From Vitis vinifera (Eukaryota > Streptophyta > Magnoliopsida > Vitales > Vitaceae): a DNA stretch of 64,000 nt. The stretch is from positions 2,822,501-2,886,500 of the forward strand of contig NC_081823.1 of assembly GCF_030704535.1 (NCBI RefSeq). The letters run 5' to 3'. Position numbers and translations under genes: made by a program. Under the pieces are notes generated by a model. It was given only the letters and a program-made list of their open reading frames with translations. It made no database searches and had not been told where the DNA came from. The first letter of the stretch is position 1; each line of letters begins with the position of its first letter. Positions 22,022-33,809 of the stretch are shown piece after piece.

Positions 22022-25000
22022 ATGGACCCGGAGGTGGTAGAAATTAAGCTTCCGGCTTTGATTTCTCAGTCATCTGACTCTAAGAAGCTCAAGCAGAAAG
22101 AGGTATAAAGCATTTTTTTCACGGATTGATGGCTTCTCTTCTTGTCATTTTTCTTTGGTATTTGATCGGATGATAATTTTTCGTGAAATGGTATTTATCG
22201 ATGAATTCGAGGATGATTTGTTTGGATTTTTGATTTAATGTTATTTTCTTGGCTTAGCTTTTGGGAATTTGTTTAATGTAATTTTTTTGGTTTAAATTTT
22301 TGGAATTTGTGATGATATAACTGAATTGGTTTAATTTTGTTGTAATGTAGTTACTCAATAATGATTAGGGTATTTCATTGATTGTTCATTGAATTTTGAG
22401 GATCAAATGTGATTATATATTTAAACTAATTAGGGTTTTTTTGGTATAGAGAAATGGATTGTGAAATACTTCTTTTTGGTTATAGTTGACAGCATTTTTT
22501 TTTGTGAATAATGTTTGAGGAGTGCCTCTTTTTTCAAAGGACTAATCTTCCTTGTTCTTTTGGATGATTGACTGGATGATGCAAAATTACTTTTTTGGCT
22601 CTTCCTCGATATCTATTTGTAATCATTACTCTTCTATATGAAGAGTGCACTATGATGAGTTACTAACCATTACTTAATAATAATTTGATATTGGAGATGC
22701 ATAAAATTTTTGTGGTTTATGGTGGAAAAAAAAAATAAAAAATCCTAGTAAGAATGGACATCTAGCAAAAAGGATGAGGCATTTGAGTTCCCTTGGACGT
22801 GAAATAAGTTCATTATGGAATAGAAAGCCCTTATGGTTTTTGTTTTCATATAGCAATTCTGGTGAGTGTGTTCCATATATTTATGCCAATTTTCCTAGGG
22901 TTTACAAAAAAAGATGTCATTGTAAACTTTTATATATGTAGAGTTGTAAGTGCCCAGGACCCAAAGGTAAATTAGTTTTTTACGATTGCACAAAGTTGTT
23001 ATGTCCTAAATAGCTTTATGTTTCTTTCTGATTTCTGCCAACTTTCTTTAGCTTTGAATAAAGTTTTCTTTTTCTTTTTTTTTTTTTTTTGTTGGGGTGG
23101 GGGGTTTGTTGCGGGTCAAATTATTAGTTTTTAGGCAAGGTACATTATGTTATGTGATTGAGTAATGATATGTTAATAAGAAGAAAACCATGTGTCTAGG
23201 AATGCTATTCATTGCATATAAATGGTAATTGTTGAATTCACCATTTTCTTGCAGGTTAATCACCATGAAATAATTGATATCGATATTGATGAAGATTCTT
23301 CTGATCTTATGATCATTGATGAGAAAGTTGATAGAAATAAAGGCAAGGCAATAAAAAATGTTTCTGATGGTTATTTCAACTACCAAGCCAAGGTAACTGA
23401 TCTGTAATGATGTGTGCCATGTGATGGTTAATTTTATTTCTTTTCAGCAATCAGTCCTTGCTGTTAATTGCTTATTAAACAATTTTTTTTTTTTTTAAAG
23501 GATGCGGTCACAAATAATCATGCCAGTCCTACTACTGCAGTAAACCTTGAATCATTAGATGGATTTCCATCTTCCAAGAGCTTTGCCCCAGGAGTACATA
23601 GTTCCATCAATATAGATGGTTTTGTGTCTGATTTATCTTATGATGATGATGATAATACTGATATTTATTCTGATGATTTTATGGATGATGATGAGTATGC
23701 AATATTGCAAGCCCATTTTGATAATGTGGATATTCCTCCTGGCGTAGAGGCACCTATTCCCTGGCTGCCAGTTTCTGCCCGAAGTAAGAAGAAGTCATCA
23801 TCTACTGCAAATATTTCATCCTATGTAAATAAGCAAACCCAACCAATTGATCTGTCTCTAAATCAGTGGTTTCCTGAACCTGCCCAGTTTAAAGCAGGAC
23901 CAACTTCAGTTAATGGTACAAGCTCACAAATCCAAGTAGATGCTGTGAGTCAGCTACCTAAGTTGGAATCGTCTTCATCCTGGTTATATCCAGAAGCTGG
24001 CCAAATTAAAAAGAAGCCAAATCCTTTTGCTGCCTCAACTTATTCAAGTTCACTAACCCAAATGGGTACTGCAAATCATTCTACTGGGTTAGAACAGTCT
24101 ACAGCTTTGCAGTTTTTGGGACCTACACAAAGAAAAAAGATGCCAACTTCTGCAAATGGTTCTCATAATTCTGAAACTCAGTTGGATAACTTGGATGCAG
24201 TGAATTTCCTTCCTGAATGGACAACATGGGGATCTCCTTCTCCTGTTGGTGTCGGTATGAAGAAACCAGCTAGTAAGAGTAGTTCAAGTCATTCTAGTTT
24301 CCATGCACAGACGGGCTCTCTGAAAATGCTTCCTGGAGCAGAGCAATTTCCATATTGGTGGCCATCTCCTCCCATCTCTTCCATATCGAACAAGGAGCCA
24401 TCTTTTATGGGCGATCCAGCTTTTTTCAATTTTTATGATCCATTTGATCCTGCACATATCGTTCCTGAGGAAGACGCAGATTACTCTTTGGTTCTGGATC
24501 ATGCAGGAAGTCCAAAGAATGCAAATGCAACTGCTGCAGGAAGTTCAGCAATCTCTTCTGAAACAATCCCAAACAGGGGAAAGGGCAGGAACAAGGATGA
24601 TATTCTCAATAAGTTTCGACTTTTCAAACAATTTGACACTGTCCAAGATCATTCGGACCATCATTATTCTTGCAATGGTTCTTCACATACACAGGTAACT
24701 GTAGTTTAAAAGATCTCATGCTTTTCATTCCTTTAGTTCTGAATAGACGTAATCTTTGTTTATTCTTTTTCTGATAGCCATCAAAGAATTGGGCAAAGAA
24801 AATTCAGGAGGAGTGGAAGATCCTGGAGAAAGATTTGCCAGGTTAGTTGTTAGGCTTTGTGTTTCTTATTATATTATGCAAGTGGTTGTTCTGTTGACAT
24901 GTTATTGAGTCACTTGTTCTGATCAATTCTGATCAACCCTTTGATTGTTCTGGTCTGTAAGTTTAGTTTCAATTGAAATTAAATTTAAGGGGTACAGTGC

Positions 25001-28000
25001 AGGGAAACAACAGTTGAGGGATAAACTATGGCTTGGGGGTTATCCTGCAGCCCTGCTCCCCCTACTACCTGACTATTTCTGTGTGTAGAAATTGTCTTAC
25101 TTTAAGTTTGTATTTTTTTCATGTCTACAGATACAATATCTGTGAGGGTTTATGAAACACGAATAGATCTTTTGAGGGCAGTGATTGTCGGAGCAGAGGG
25201 CACTCCCTACCATGATGGTCTCTTCTTCTTTGATGTTTTCTTTCCTGTTGACTATCCTAATGCGCCACCGGTATGTGATTGAAAATTTAATATGTGCAGG
25301 TTATGGTTATCCTTCCCCCCCGCCCTCTTTTTTTGGGGCACTATAAGTCTGACAATTAGGTTATTTTTGTGACAGCTTGTCCATTACCGTTCTGGTGGCC
25401 TTCGACTCAACCCAAATCTGTATGATAATGGGAAAGTATGCCTGAGCCTTCTAAATACTTGGTCTGGTGACCAGAATGAGAAGTGGATTCCTGGTTTATC
25501 GACCATGCTGCAGGTTCTGGTCTCAATACAAGGGTTGATTTTGAATGCAAAGCCCTTTTTCAATGAGCCTGGTTTTGCATGTATGAGTGGTTCAGCCAGT
25601 GGTGAGAAGCGGTCCCTGCAATATAATGAGAACACATTTATCCTATCATTGAAGACAATGTTATATTCGATGAAGAAGCCACCAAGGGTAAAATTGCATT
25701 ACAAACTTTTTAACTGGTGTTTTATGTAGTTTGGGCCTTATGATATCATTTGCACATAAAGATTGATATAAAACAAAAACTTCAAGAAATTTAGTCATTC
25801 AATCGCAATCATGGTTAATGTAATCCTTTTATACTAATTGCTGAAAATTTTTAGTTATTTAGGGACAGCCTTTTAGTTGTTGATATAAAGGGCCAAAAAA
25901 AATGGAGTTCTACCAAGCAAATAGATTGTTTACCATATGTTATAGTGCATCAATAGCATATCTGTGAGGATTTTTAAGAAAACAGGTAAACAGAAGGAAT
26001 GCTTATAAATATGTGCCAATCATTTCTTATACGCATGGATTCAATAGGACTTCATGGTGTGTGTGTGTGTGTTTTGGGTGCATTTGAAGCATTTCCTACC
26101 AATGGATTGTTAGATAATGTTTGTTATCTTATGAGGGCAGTGTATGGTGTCTCACCTTGGATATTTTTTTAATTTATTCCAAGAAGTAATCCTACATTCT
26201 GGTTTGAAGCATTTCCTACCAATGGATTGTTAGATAATGTTTATCATCTTATGAGGGCGGTGTATGGTAGCTCAGCTTCAGAGAGAGATATTTTTTAATT
26301 TCTTTCAAGAAGGAATCCTGCATTCTGGTTCCAAAAAGTTGGAGACCTGTTTGGTAGAGGAAATGAAAACTGGTTTTTTCATGTTGAAATTGTAGAAATA
26401 TAATTACACAGAACTGTGCTTTAAGAGACTGTTTTGAAAAACAATTCATGAAAGTGGGTAAATTTAGAGAAACTTAAATGTGTTGTTTTTTCGTGTTTAA
26501 AAAATGGAAGCACTTTAACGATAAACATTACCCAAGATGAACATATTTATTGTTTCCACTTTAATTTCTGATAATAAAATTGTTTCTGAAGCCATTTTCA
26601 TTTCCCTACCAGATAGGCCTAATGAGTTTTATGGATGGGAAACCACATGGCAATTATTAGTGCTACATATGAAAAGTATCATCTGTCAGATAGTAATGTT
26701 TTGCATTAATAGGTTAAATTTAAACATATCATCTGCTCTAACAAGTCGTATCAAACTCTCAGGAAATGAGAAAGTCTTCACTTGTTGCTGTTGCTTAAAA
26801 CTCATGAACACAGAAGGAAAAAAAAGCTTGAACACCTCAAACCAGACTAAGCAAGCCCTTGTGGGTTGCTGTTCTTTAAAAGGGCAGAGGGGCAAAAGAA
26901 GTGGCTTAACACACTGAGAGATCATAGTTTAAAACCATCTCCAAACTGCCACACATAGTTTTAAGCACACCTAGGCCCAAGGTGCAACCACTCCTTAGTT
27001 ATAGTGCCTCACCTGCCAAGGCGTGTGCCTTGTTGGAGAGAGGCATACCTTGGCTACTTCACTTTTTCTTTTTAAGTATAAACCTTTGAAATTTCTAATT
27101 GTATATTAGATTTTGTATAATTTCATTACTTTTTGTTGAATGTTTCTTTTAAATGTTTGGAATCTTAAATTTTTCATTGATTAGGTTAGATTTTGAATCA
27201 TATTTTATAAAATTGACATGCATCCTAGGTCATGTTTCTCTTTGCTCAAGCCCATGCCCTATGTTGCGCTTTGTGCCTAAGCTGTAGTAGAGTTTTGCTT
27301 CTTAGGCATGCCTTGCACCTTTTAAAACTATGCAGCCACAATGATTCAAAGAAGCCACTCTATGGTTTATAAGTGTTAAGACCAAGCAGATAGAGATAAT
27401 GGGTCACTTACTGCTTCAGTGGGATTTGCAAAAAGGTCAGATTAAGGCTTAAAAAGTTTGGATGAATGAAGAAGTTTAACGTGTGATATGTGTGATGTCA
27501 GTGAGCCACTGTGATGCTAAGTTGATGTTGTGTTCTAGGGTTTGGATGAATAGGACGGAGATGGAAATAGGAGGAAGGAGGGAGGGAGTAGATAATGCAT
27601 TTTCTCTAGATTTTTGTAAACATGTTTATTTCAAAAAATAAATTTACAATATGGCTTAGGGGAAAATTATTTGTCTTTTAAATAAATAAAACTTCATATA
27701 TTCTCATGCATAACAGCATTTGTCATTTGGTACTGCTTTTGGACTTTAGACACCTGAATGGTATTTCATATGGTTGTTTTCTATATGCTCTATCAAACTT
27801 TGCCTATGTGACAGTAATTATTTATTAAGGGTTTTTTGGCAAGGTTTTGTTTTTAGATTGGTCATTGCCCTAGCTTTTCCTAAGCTTTCCCTTTCTCTAC
27901 TTATATTTTTCCTGAACTGTTCTTTTCACATTGATATTGATATCCTGCTATTGATAAAGATCTCCAACATTGATATTCTCTTGCTTTGGTACTTGTAGGG

Positions 28001-30874
28001 GATTGTGTGCCAAATGCAAAGCTTAGGCTTGTTAGAGCTAGTCATCGATATAGGAATCACAGTTTACGTGAGAGAGTGAAGATAATTTGTAGCAACATAT
28101 TAGTGTTTCTAAGAATTATTTCTGGGAAGAAGAATAGGGTCACATCTTATCTGCAAAAGTAGAAAGTTCTCCTCGAGTCATGAAAAATACATTGCAAGGT
28201 CTTTTATAGAACTTTCTATGTTTTAAATCTTCTCCATACCTCTAGTCTCTTTGATTCATGAGATAGAATATTACATGGTTTCAAGAGGGTTTGTGTTTTG
28301 AATTGTTTTCTAGCTCTAGTTTAATCATCCATGATGTATCTTTTTACTTCAAAACACATATTGGATAATTTTGTGATTAGTAGTATGATTAGACACTAAC
28401 AACCAAAATAAGTTAACAGAAATACTCAGAAGAAGGAGAATTTTAGTGACCTATCAGAATACCCAGTAGTGTTACTGAATATTATGAACTTAACTTTGTT
28501 ATGCTTATTTTGGTGCCTGGGTATGACAGAGAAATGAGCTAATTTTGAAAGACTACTTAATAAAGTCTCTGTTTAAGGTTGAGGGATTTGTGGGTGTTTG
28601 GAAATGTGCTTTTTTAATTAGGATTTTATGATAGTTTTCAGATGTGTAAAGGCAATTCCTACACTCTTCGCCCTGCCCCCAATTCCTCATATGGATACAC
28701 AGCATTAAGTTTGACACCCCCTTTTCTAGGCCTGATTTGTAGGTGAACAACTTGTTTTCCACTGAAAAAGGATCATGAAATGAAAGCTTACCAATGTAAT
28801 AGCCACAATAGTCTGGCAGCCTCCCTTTTTCTTGTATTTTAAATTTGGATTGGTTGTGCATCCTGGTCAAGTTCACATTTAGTCAATTTCTTGTTCTTCT
28901 TTAAAAAATTTCACTGGCTTTTTGGAATTATTGCTTTTCTTACACTCCCTATTAATTTTATACTTGTATCTTGGTCATGGGCGTGGTTCTTTGTGCATGC
29001 ATGTTTTTTTTCTTCTGATAAGTGGTTCTTTGTGCATGCATGTAACATACATATCTCAGTCCTAAAAGTGTAAAAATCTTTAAATTTAGATAATGCTAGA
29101 ATAACCAATGAAAATAAAAAGCTATTATTTTGATCTATTACCTTGTCCTACCTTTGATTTGTAGCATGATAACAAGGGAAGCTTTGGTCTGTTAGGGATA
29201 TTGTTCATATGGAAATAATAATCTACATGTAGGTTTACTAGTTAGTTAAATAAGTAATAGATTAAGCCCCTGAAGTTTGGGATTAATTGGCTAGGGGTTG
29301 GATGGGGATGAGTAGGTTTCAGGCTCAACAACATGACAAAGGGTTACCCATCGTGAAAAAATGAAAGGAGATTTGGTGATCATTGATCGATATTAGTAAC
29401 ATCTCAAAGTTAAGTTCTAGCAGGTGGTTACAGTAGCATTTTGGTACTGTTCATGATATTATAACAATAAATTCTTAGTTTTCCATTTTTATTTATATTT
29501 TCTTGTGTTCCTACATCTAGGTTTAATCAGGGAGTGGAAGCAGCCTTGCATTTAGAACATTCTAATCTTTTTGGAAATATGGCTCCTATTTGGTTATTGT
29601 ACTGACTAGGTCTCTTAATAGAAGTTTACTTGCGTAAAAAATTGTTGGAGTATATGGATAACTTCTTGAATGAATAAAATTGAGTCTGCTTTATGAGTTG
29701 GTTGGCTGGGAAATCTTAGAATTGCCTGTTACCCTCTTGCTCTCTCTCACCCACCCACTCACACCCTCATAGACACACATAATGATTTTGTTCTCTCAAG
29801 AAATATCCTGCTTACTCTTTGTGAACTTGTGCCCTTATTTCTATAAATATCTCAGCATTGTCCTTTGCAAGACATGCATTGATCTGAAGGTTCAAAAGGC
29901 CATTGCTCATTAACGGTATTAAATCATATTTCCTAAATCATTACACTTCCTATGTAGTAGAGATATGTTCCTGTCAATGGCATACGGTATGCTATTATGA
30001 ATATGGACAGCTGCTATATACTTACAAAAAGTCATGCACCACGTTCGAGAGGTATTGGTTTTGTTGGACTACAACAAAACTACCCAACAAAGTCACTTTA
30101 TTTAACTCAAATGTAGTTCTTATTACCTTAGCCAGTACTGTTCATGCAATTGTGGCTAATTACTGTTTACACTGTATCATGTGGCATGATACTTATACAC
30201 AATCATAGCAGTGAATAATTACTGTTTTATTTTTATTTTCTGTTGTTTCCATTCAAGGTTTAAGTAATTTTTTCTTGGATTGCAAATTACCTGAGTAGGA
30301 TCTCACTTGCGTGCCAATTTCCCATCAACATGTGCCACCACCACTGTATTTTCTGAATTACATAGTTTTTCATGTTCTCTTGCAATTGGCTACTGATAGA
30401 ATTTAACTACAATTTCTGGGGTAAAGGCTCTGTGTTTTTGCCCTAGAACAAGGGTCTTCATATTGCGAGAAGTCCACAATGGGGCTGCTTTCTCTTTCTT
30501 GAAATTCAGTATCTAATTGCACTGATTCTGTAATTCATGTTTGGCTGCAGCATTTTGAGGACTTCGTTTTGGGGCATTTCTGCAAGCATGCTCACGACAT
30601 CTTAGTGGCATGCAAAGCCTATATGGATGGTGCCCAAGTGGGTTGTCTCGTCAAAGGTGGGGTTCAAGATGTCGATGAGGGTGACAAGAGCTGCTCCAAG
30701 AGGTTCAAGGACAATCTGGCTGTGTTCAACAACTTGCTTGTGAAAACCTTCACAAATATTGGAGCTACTGGCTGTGAAAAATTCCTAACCAAGGAACCTG
30801 AGAAACCCCCTCCTCCAGAAAGATTAAACAGACGAGCGGGCAAGTCACTTAAGGGAGTAATTATCGCCTCTTGA
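22022..30874 (+). CDS. PHO2/UBC25-type ubiquitin-conjugating enzyme E2
   Basis: Seven exons: 22022-22102, 23255-23392, 23501-24694, 24778-24841, 25131-25270, 25376-25687, 30551-30874. All introns are GT-AG and phases agree, giving 750 residues. The C-terminal third is a large-type UBC domain (about 475-640). It contains DTISVRVYETRIDLLRAVI, then GTPYHDGLFFFDVFFP, then NPNLYDNGKVCLSLLNTW with active-site Cys561. The usual HPN is NPN, as in the PHO2/UBE2O/BIRC6 class of E2s, which take ubiquitin from E1 and pass it to targets. The N-terminal 470 residues are low complexity, Ser/Pro-rich, with acidic patches, one of them SIM-like (IIDIDIDEDSSDLMIID). Start: the first in-frame ATG, 22022; upstream codons in the same frame have no ATG. 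Closest family from memory: Arabidopsis UBC25/UBC26 (PFU) and UBC37/38. The 3' end follows the UBC domain by about 100 residues. Intron 6 is 4.9 kb. Confidence 0.93.
26086..26330. repeat. Tandem duplication, 120-bp period, in E2 intron 6
   Basis: Two adjacent copies start at 26086 and 26206 with GAAGCATTTCCTACCAATGG and run through TTATGAGGGC(A/G)GTGTATGGT to CATTCTGGTT. The second copy has a few substitutions and a small insertion (CAGAGAGAG). A short (GT)n run precedes the first copy. Plain intronic duplication with no coding content. Confidence 0.88.
26954..27332. mobile_element. MITE with CATAGTTTTAA inverted ends
   Basis: The left end CATAGTTTTAAGCACACC and right end GGTGCAAGG...reverse (CCTTTTAAAACTATG at the right edge) are inverted. 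The interior has several AGGC/GCCTT-rich words, also inverted about the centre. No coding capacity; located in intron 6 of the E2 gene. The superfamily is not certain (hAT or Mutator-like). Confidence 0.6.
27333..30550. other. Remainder of E2 intron 6; no hidden gene seen
   Basis: AT-rich intronic DNA. A 22-base word, GTGGTTCTTTGTGCATGCAT plus two bases, occurs twice (28983-29004 and 29022-29043). Open frames on either strand are short and unrelated to known families. I see no nested gene or RNA gene. Confidence 0.5.
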
Positions 30875-31800
30875 TTAGAAGCCGTTTTTCCAACTTGGCA
30901 TAAAAGCTTTTTCAGTGTATTAAGACATGGAGTCTTGGATCTTCTTATAGTTTAGACTAAATTATGGAGCATGGAATGCTGATACTAATATCGGTATAGA
31001 AATGTTTATGGATGGCTGTAAATAGGTGTAGATATATGGATGGGGCTAGAGAGAGTCCATTATCTCATTTCCTAGTATATAATAGAAGAACTGATGCAAG
31101 AGCTCCTAATCTTAATCTATAAGATGCTGCTCATCATTGTTAATCCTTCTCATGCTAATGCTTTAATCCTGACTAGTTGTCATGGACCGGATCGGTTTAG
31201 AATTGCAAATCCAAGCTTAAGACAGTCTTTGTATTGTTGTTATTCATGTGGTTGCTGATAAACTGTTCTTAAAAACAGCTGTTACTAGGCCGATTTTCTT
31301 CAAAGATGAATGGGCGTATAGATTATCTACTTCTTTTGGCTTTTAGGAATAAGACTATGTTTGGAAATTCAATTATGAAAAACCGGTTTTCTTGACTTAT
31401 TTTTCATGAAGCTACTTTATGTTTATGTATAGTGTAAATTTTTTAAAAATATTATCTTAAATATCTTTTAAAAAATATAATTAAAATTAGTTGAAAGTTT
31501 ACATATTTTGAACTTATTTAATAATTAAATTCGCATTCGGGGATCGAACGAGCCCTTTGAAAATGGAGAAACCAATAATAATTGCGGGCACATTTGGACA
31601 ATAAACGACGTCGTTTTTTGAAAGGGAGCAAATCCTAAAAAAACCCAAATGGAGAAAAACAAAACGACCCCATTTCGGATAGTACAAAAAGGAACGGAGA
31701 AAGCGATACGACGACGTTTTGAAATACGGAGAAGCGTCAGCCAAAAAACCGCGAAAACCAAATCGACCCCTTCCGGAAGGTGTTCGGAAGAGGGGTACAG
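30875..31800. other. E2 3' flank and a CpG-bearing promoter-like patch
   Basis: 30875-31500 is the presumed E2 3' untranslated and downstream region. From about 31550 the sequence becomes GC- and CpG-rich, with a perfect palindrome AAACGACGTCGTTT (about 31603-31616) and a second ACGACGTTTT near 31709. Such ACGT palindromes are typical of plant promoter regions. A short region around 31806-31960 is similar to 36886-37100 and marks the left end of the duplicated block. Confidence 0.45.
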
Positions 31801-32175
31801 GAGAAAGACAGATGGCTCCGACAAATCCTCCGGTAATGAACGCTCATTTCAATTTTTCAGGTTCAATCTCAAACTTTTTCATTATGATTGAATGCTTTTT
31901 TGGGAACGTGACTGCCATTTTCTGTTAGTACTTAGTAGATGTTTTTGCAATGTCGCAGAGTTTCTCAAATTTTTGTGATTTTTAGTCACATGATTGTTAA
32001 CACTAATTCAGTACAAACCCTAAAGCTTTTGCTCTTAGGGTTTTGGAAACAAATTCAGATAAGATATAAGTTCACAAACCTAGAGAAAGGTGAGATTTTA
32101 TGTGTTTTTGATTAGTCACCAACTAACGAAATAAACTTCCATGAAAGAGAGACAAATATGGCAGTATGATGACTG

Positions 32176-32602
32176 TGTTGGGATTGAGCCTTATGGGCCC
32201 ACCATGGTTGGTGCTTAGCACCTCCGAAGGGAAGGCCAGAGGCCCAAGACTGTGACCCCTCAATCACATCAATTGTTTATTTGTTCCAATAAAAGAGGCT
32301 CCCAGGAACTGAACCTAGGACCAAACCCTTAAGGTCCAACTAAATGTCAATCCTGATACCATCTAGGCTACCTCAATCACACCAATTGTTTATTTGTTCC
32401 AATACTAGCCTAAATGGTACCAGGATTGACATTTAGGTGGACCTTAAGGGTTTGGTCCTAGGTTCAATTCCTGGGGATGCCTCCTTTATTGGAACAAATA
32501 AACAATTGATGTGATTGAGGGGCCATGGTCTTGAACCTTTGGCCTTCCCTTTGCAGGTGCTAAGCGCCAACCATGGTGGGCCCATAAGGCTCAATCCCAA
32601 CA
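32176..32602. mobile_element. 427-bp foldback element with tRNA-like boxes
   Basis: The element starts TGTTGGGATTGAGCCTTATG and ends with its reverse complement. Arms are about 32176-32374 and 32405-32602, with a 30-base centre that repeats part of the left arm. On the right arm, TAGCCTAAATGGTACCAGG followed 45-50 bases later by GGTTCAATTCC resembles Pol III A and B boxes, so each arm looks like a tRNA-derived SINE head. The flanks GACTG and GATTG could be an imperfect 5-base target duplication. The corresponding place in duplicate unit 2 lacks the insert. Confidence 0.75.
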
Positions 32603-33809
32603 GATTGGGGATAGATTCAGAAGGAAGAGCAATTAAGCAAACTTGAAAGGTTAACAGCATGTCCACAGACATTTTGGTCATTCAGATGCTATTTTCGGTA
32701 TTTTTGGCCTGTTTGTAAATCCAATAGTTCTATCTATATCTTCCAACACTTGAATAAATTCTTCCATTAGATTCCATGTGCATGTATCTTTAATTGCATT
32801 AAAAATCACACCAGTGTTCTTTAATCGGTCAAAGAAGCCATTTTGATATTTAATTTTTCTTGTTTTCCTTTTGTGAATTTTAAACTTCTTGTTCATATTT
32901 GACTGTAGCTGTTGTTGTTTAGCTGTGGATTGTAAGTCTTTATTTTGTTTTCCTGTTTTGTCAACCCTTTCCTTTTTGTCCCTTCCTCATCTTGTAAATT
33001 TCCTAAGATGTTGAACTCATCTTTATTTTTTGTTTCTGGGAAACTCAATACACTCATGACTTTAACACCTTTCCATTAGGCCAACTGTATAAACCAAAAC
33101 CAATCCTATTCTCATTGACTTGCTGTGAACTATGAATATCTTGTGTTATGTAAGAAAAATGATAGAAAATGTTTTCATTTACCTGATAAATAATTAGCGT
33201 TTTTCTTAAACTGATGCTAGCATTGTTTACCGATCAAAGTGGATTTTTTTGTATTCAGATTTTTGTTTTTCTTTCCCGGGGCATCTTCCCTTTTAAGTAA
33301 ATCTTTAAGGGGTGTAGTTCTATGTACCTGCTACATGGAGTTATCTTTGGTAATGGAGGAATTTATAAGAGAAAGAGAAATAGGAAGAGATGCGTGATAT
33401 TACAACCATTATGGATAAAAAATATATATAAATATCAACTTGAAAAAGAACCTTCTTAAATCTCTTTGTACAATTCCATAGAAACAACTTTTCTCCTTGA
33501 AATAGGCATACTTGCAGTAAAACTACCCACAATAATATTACGAAAGATGATACTTTTACCAAATAAGGTCTTTGGCAAATAAAATGACATGCTTGGTATT
33601 TAATTTTTTTTAGTAAAGTTGATGTATTTTTGCTTTTTGTCTCTGGGGAAGGTTTAGTGGGTGAATGCAGCATATTGTACTGTGCTTTTTTCTAATTTGA
33701 CTCAACATACCGGTAGAGCGAGTTTAGCTTTATATAACAGAGGATCAGATATTCACAGAACGATGGTGAATGACTCCTCTCCTTCTTAGTTGAAGAAGTC
33801 TATCACCAT

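Noticed and set aside
31514-31891. Small open frames on both strands in the CpG-rich patch
   Set aside because: They contradict each other and have no homology; the patch looks like promoter or leader sequence.
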